Positions 62,243 through 64,000 of a DNA stretch of 64,000 nucleotides are shown one piece after another. Within the stretch, counting starts at the first letter, position 1. Every line of letters begins with the position of its first letter. The notes under the pieces were generated by a model, which was not told where the DNA came from, did no database searches, and was given only the letters and a program-made list of their open reading frames with translations. A program made the position numbers and the translations under genes. The DNA comes from Bathymodiolus japonicus methanotrophic gill symbiont (GTDB lineage: Bacteria > Pseudomonadota > Gammaproteobacteria > Methylococcales > Methylomonadaceae). The DNA is taken from contig NZ_BLYC01000010.1 of the NCBI RefSeq assembly GCF_019721995.1, forward strand, positions 1-64,000, written 5' to 3'.

Positions 62243-62611
62243 TCAGGGGCAATACGTAGCATTAGTTTTCGGTGTCTCGCTGACACTGACTGAAATGACT
62301 TCCTGCCAGATCTGCCTGGCATGATCGTATAGATATTTGGCTATACTTTCTGCTGTGGTAGAACCTGTTAAGACATCATTAAGGTGACGATGATCCAGCG
62401 TCTCATCAATCATTTTTTTAAAAACAATTAGTTCATTATAATCAACCACAAATCCGGTTGCATTGAGTTCTTCTGCGGCCAGAACCAGTTCGACAACATA
62501 ATTATGCCCGTGCAATCGGCTACAGGGGTGTTGCTCTGGTAGTCCCTCAATAATATGACTTGCACTAAAATTAAATTGCTTGGAAATTGTGTACACGCTA
62601 TTTTGTTCCAC
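62243..62611 (-). CDS. queD: 6-carboxy-5,6,7,8-tetrahydropterin synthase
   Basis: 122 residues. Zinc ligands in FSASH and LHGHNY, active-site Cys in CSRLHGH, plus DYNELI, LDHRHLND and STTAESIAKY. Second step of queuosine precursor synthesis. 34 bp upstream of the AI-2E gene. 62612-62813 beyond it holds only small hairpins (AGCCGAC...GCCGGCT). Confidence 0.95.
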   Translation of the reverse strand: MEQNSVYTISKQFNFSASHIIEGLPEQHPCSRLHGHNYVVELVLAAEELNATGFVVDYNELIVFKKMIDETLDHRHLNDVLTGSTTAESIAKYLYDHARQIWQEVISVSVSETPKTNATYCP

Positions 62612-62813
62612 TGATATTAATCATGAAAAAAGCCGACCCTATAAAGCCGGCTCTGATAGAGTATCATTTTAACATGCTTAAACTTTTTACTTGTAAAACT
62701 TAATAGTTTGAACTTACTGACATTGCTAAATAGCCTGTTGCTATTCGTGCATGACCGACTTGCTTAACTGCTCTATTTTTTCACTGTAATCACTATATTC
62801 ATTCGACCTGAAT

Positions 62814-64000
62814 TCAAGTCATAAGTACATAACCCAATAAATTTTTCATATCTATCCCAGTCAGCTCTTCAAATACCTCATAAGGTGTTTTGTAATTGAG
62901 ACACTTTTTAGGGCGACTATTTAGCTTATCAACGGCTATAAAAACCTCTTTTATCGTAACATCAATCAACTCCATTACTTTAGGGAAATACTGTCTTAAT
63001 AAGCCATTAGCATTCTCATTTTGCCCTCTTTCCCAAGAGCTGTAGGGAGTCGAAAAATACGTATCACAACCTAGTGCTTCTGCTATTTTTTCATGCAGGG
63101 TAAACTCTTTCCCGTTATCAAAAGTAATTGTTTTAACAAAGCTTTTTATAGGATCAAGCATTAAAATAGTTGCGTCTAATACATATTGAGCCTTTTTCCC
63201 CGCTAAAGGGAAGGCCAACCGTAATTTAGAGACTCGCTCATCCAGCGTTACAATCGCCCCTTTGTGATTTTTCCCAATGATTGTATCTGCCTCCCAATCA
63301 CCTATACGCTTACGGTTGTTGACCTCTTCAGGACGCTCATCTATATCGACTCTATTAGGGATTCCTGTCCTATTATGGGCTGACCCATACCGCTTGCGAT
63401 AGGTTTTGTTCTGATGCCGAAGATGCTTGTATAGTTCACCCCCTGCCTTTTTGTCCGCCAGAATATGCTGGTAGATTGTTTCATTCGGGGAGTCGCTATT
63501 TTTGCGAAAGCTTGTTTTGGGCATCCCAGCCCAAGCAAGCAGCAAAAACTTAACGCGACCACTTATGCCTCCGGCGGCCCCGATTCGTCCTCGTCACCTC
63601 GTCCCGACCCAACAAGGGGTCGGAACATAGGCTCCAAATGACTTGACGCCGTGTCGGATGGCCTTTTATTTTGTCTCCACCTTCGCTAACGCTCAGACTC
63701 CGACAAAACAACGGCCCTACGGCTATCGCGGACTAAAAATCTTCACTTCGCTAAAGCTCCGTTTCCAGGATTTTCAGCGGATGAAGACTAATTATACCTT
63801 CTTGTTTTAACCGCCCTGCAATCTGCTCAGGACTCCAGTCATCCTCAATGCGAACATTAACAATGCCTTTTATTTCATCCGTTAATTTAACCTCTTTAGG
63901 CTTGTTTTTGTGTCGTTCTTGGGCAAAATCTTCTGCTTGTTTATGCCTGTAGCCTCTTTGACCTGTATTGCGTTTAATCTCGCGTGAAATATTGCTTTGG
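62814..64000 (-). pseudogene. IS30-family transposase, split by SE-A, continues beyond window
   Basis: On the minus strand 64000-63780 reads SNISREIKRNTGQRGYRHKQAE and WSPEQIAGRLKQEG (IS30 HTH part); 63484-62814 reads NETIYQHI, RIGDWEADTIIG, TFDNGKEF and PYSSWERGQNENANGLLRQYFPK, the DDE domain with its three acids. Excising SE-A gives SLHHETIYQ in frame, so this was an intact gene before the insertion. Confidence 0.9.
63485..63779 (+). repeat. SE-A short repeat (295 bp) in IS30
   Basis: Target GTTTCAT / GATGAAG, exact by reading frame. Antisense to the transposase. Confidence 0.95.

Overview
The window looks like part of the chromosome of an AT-rich gammaproteobacterium in a phase of insertion-sequence expansion and gene decay. 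Core genes (ygfZ, ctaA, ssb, dapB-dnaJ-dnaK-grpE, pgk, rpoZ-spoT-ridA-recG-ubiC, gloA, slyX, mazG, queD) have gammaproteobacterial sequence features and are intact. Accessory genes (hypX, ppnN, a marR regulator, a DUF4010/MgtC-like gene, hrcA, phoU) are broken. A PEP-CTERM-type exported vWA protein, a SulP-carbonic anhydrase fusion and a YVTN beta-propeller beside a periplasmic SRPBCC protein would suit a methylotroph or methanotroph relative (Methylococcales-like), but this is inference; a sulfur-oxidising symbiont relative is also possible. I see no rRNA, tRNA or CRISPR array.

Layout. 1-4183: tangle of IS4-A, IS3, ISB and ISX pieces. 4356-8469: ygfZ, ctaA and a fused acyltransferase/acyl-ACP synthetase. 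8747-13871: divergent remnants of hypX and ppnN, cut by seven mobile insertions. 13988-14461: ssb. 14541-19933: one ISX copy with matching 8-bp target duplications 5.4 kb apart, filled with later insertions. 20065-25200: beta-propeller, SRPBCC protein, truncated mltD, and a phoU fragment fused to a transposase start. 25360-30635: dapB, dnaJ, dnaK, grpE and a dead hrcA. 30879-37091: vWA PEP-CTERM protein, a three-element nest, ABC-F ATPase ybiT, SulP-carbonic anhydrase. 37562-41262: dead marR, dead IS630, IS4-A composite. 41428-46238: double-domain crcB, DUF190, DUF4010 pseudogene with nested insertions. 46239-50902: ISB, IS1634 and IS4-A. 50905-62611: mostly intact housekeeping block. 62814-64000: IS30 split by a repeat.

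The most striking content is a family of short repeats (about 260-301 bp, richer in G+C than their surroundings). I call them SE-A (295 bp), SE-B (260), SE-C (280) and SE-D (301). They have no obvious terminal inverted repeats, make no target duplication, and wherever an uninterrupted target is readable they sit in it without loss or gain of a base. Two heads (one starting NYGGGGAGTCGC, one starting CAGGCGCGCC) are combined with two hairpin tails, and all four combinations occur; every complete copy ends in CAGCG (CAGCG or TAGCG). They insert in both orientations into genes, IS elements, MITEs and each other, and encode no transposase, so they are presumably mobilised in trans. Recombination between copies has probably produced deletions, such as the loss of both 5' ends of hypX and ppnN.

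Three further non-autonomous elements are supported by inverted repeats and target duplications: MITE-A (204 bp, 8-bp duplication, related to ISX), MITE-B (152 bp, 5-bp duplication, related to ISB) and MITE-C (176 bp, 8-bp duplication).
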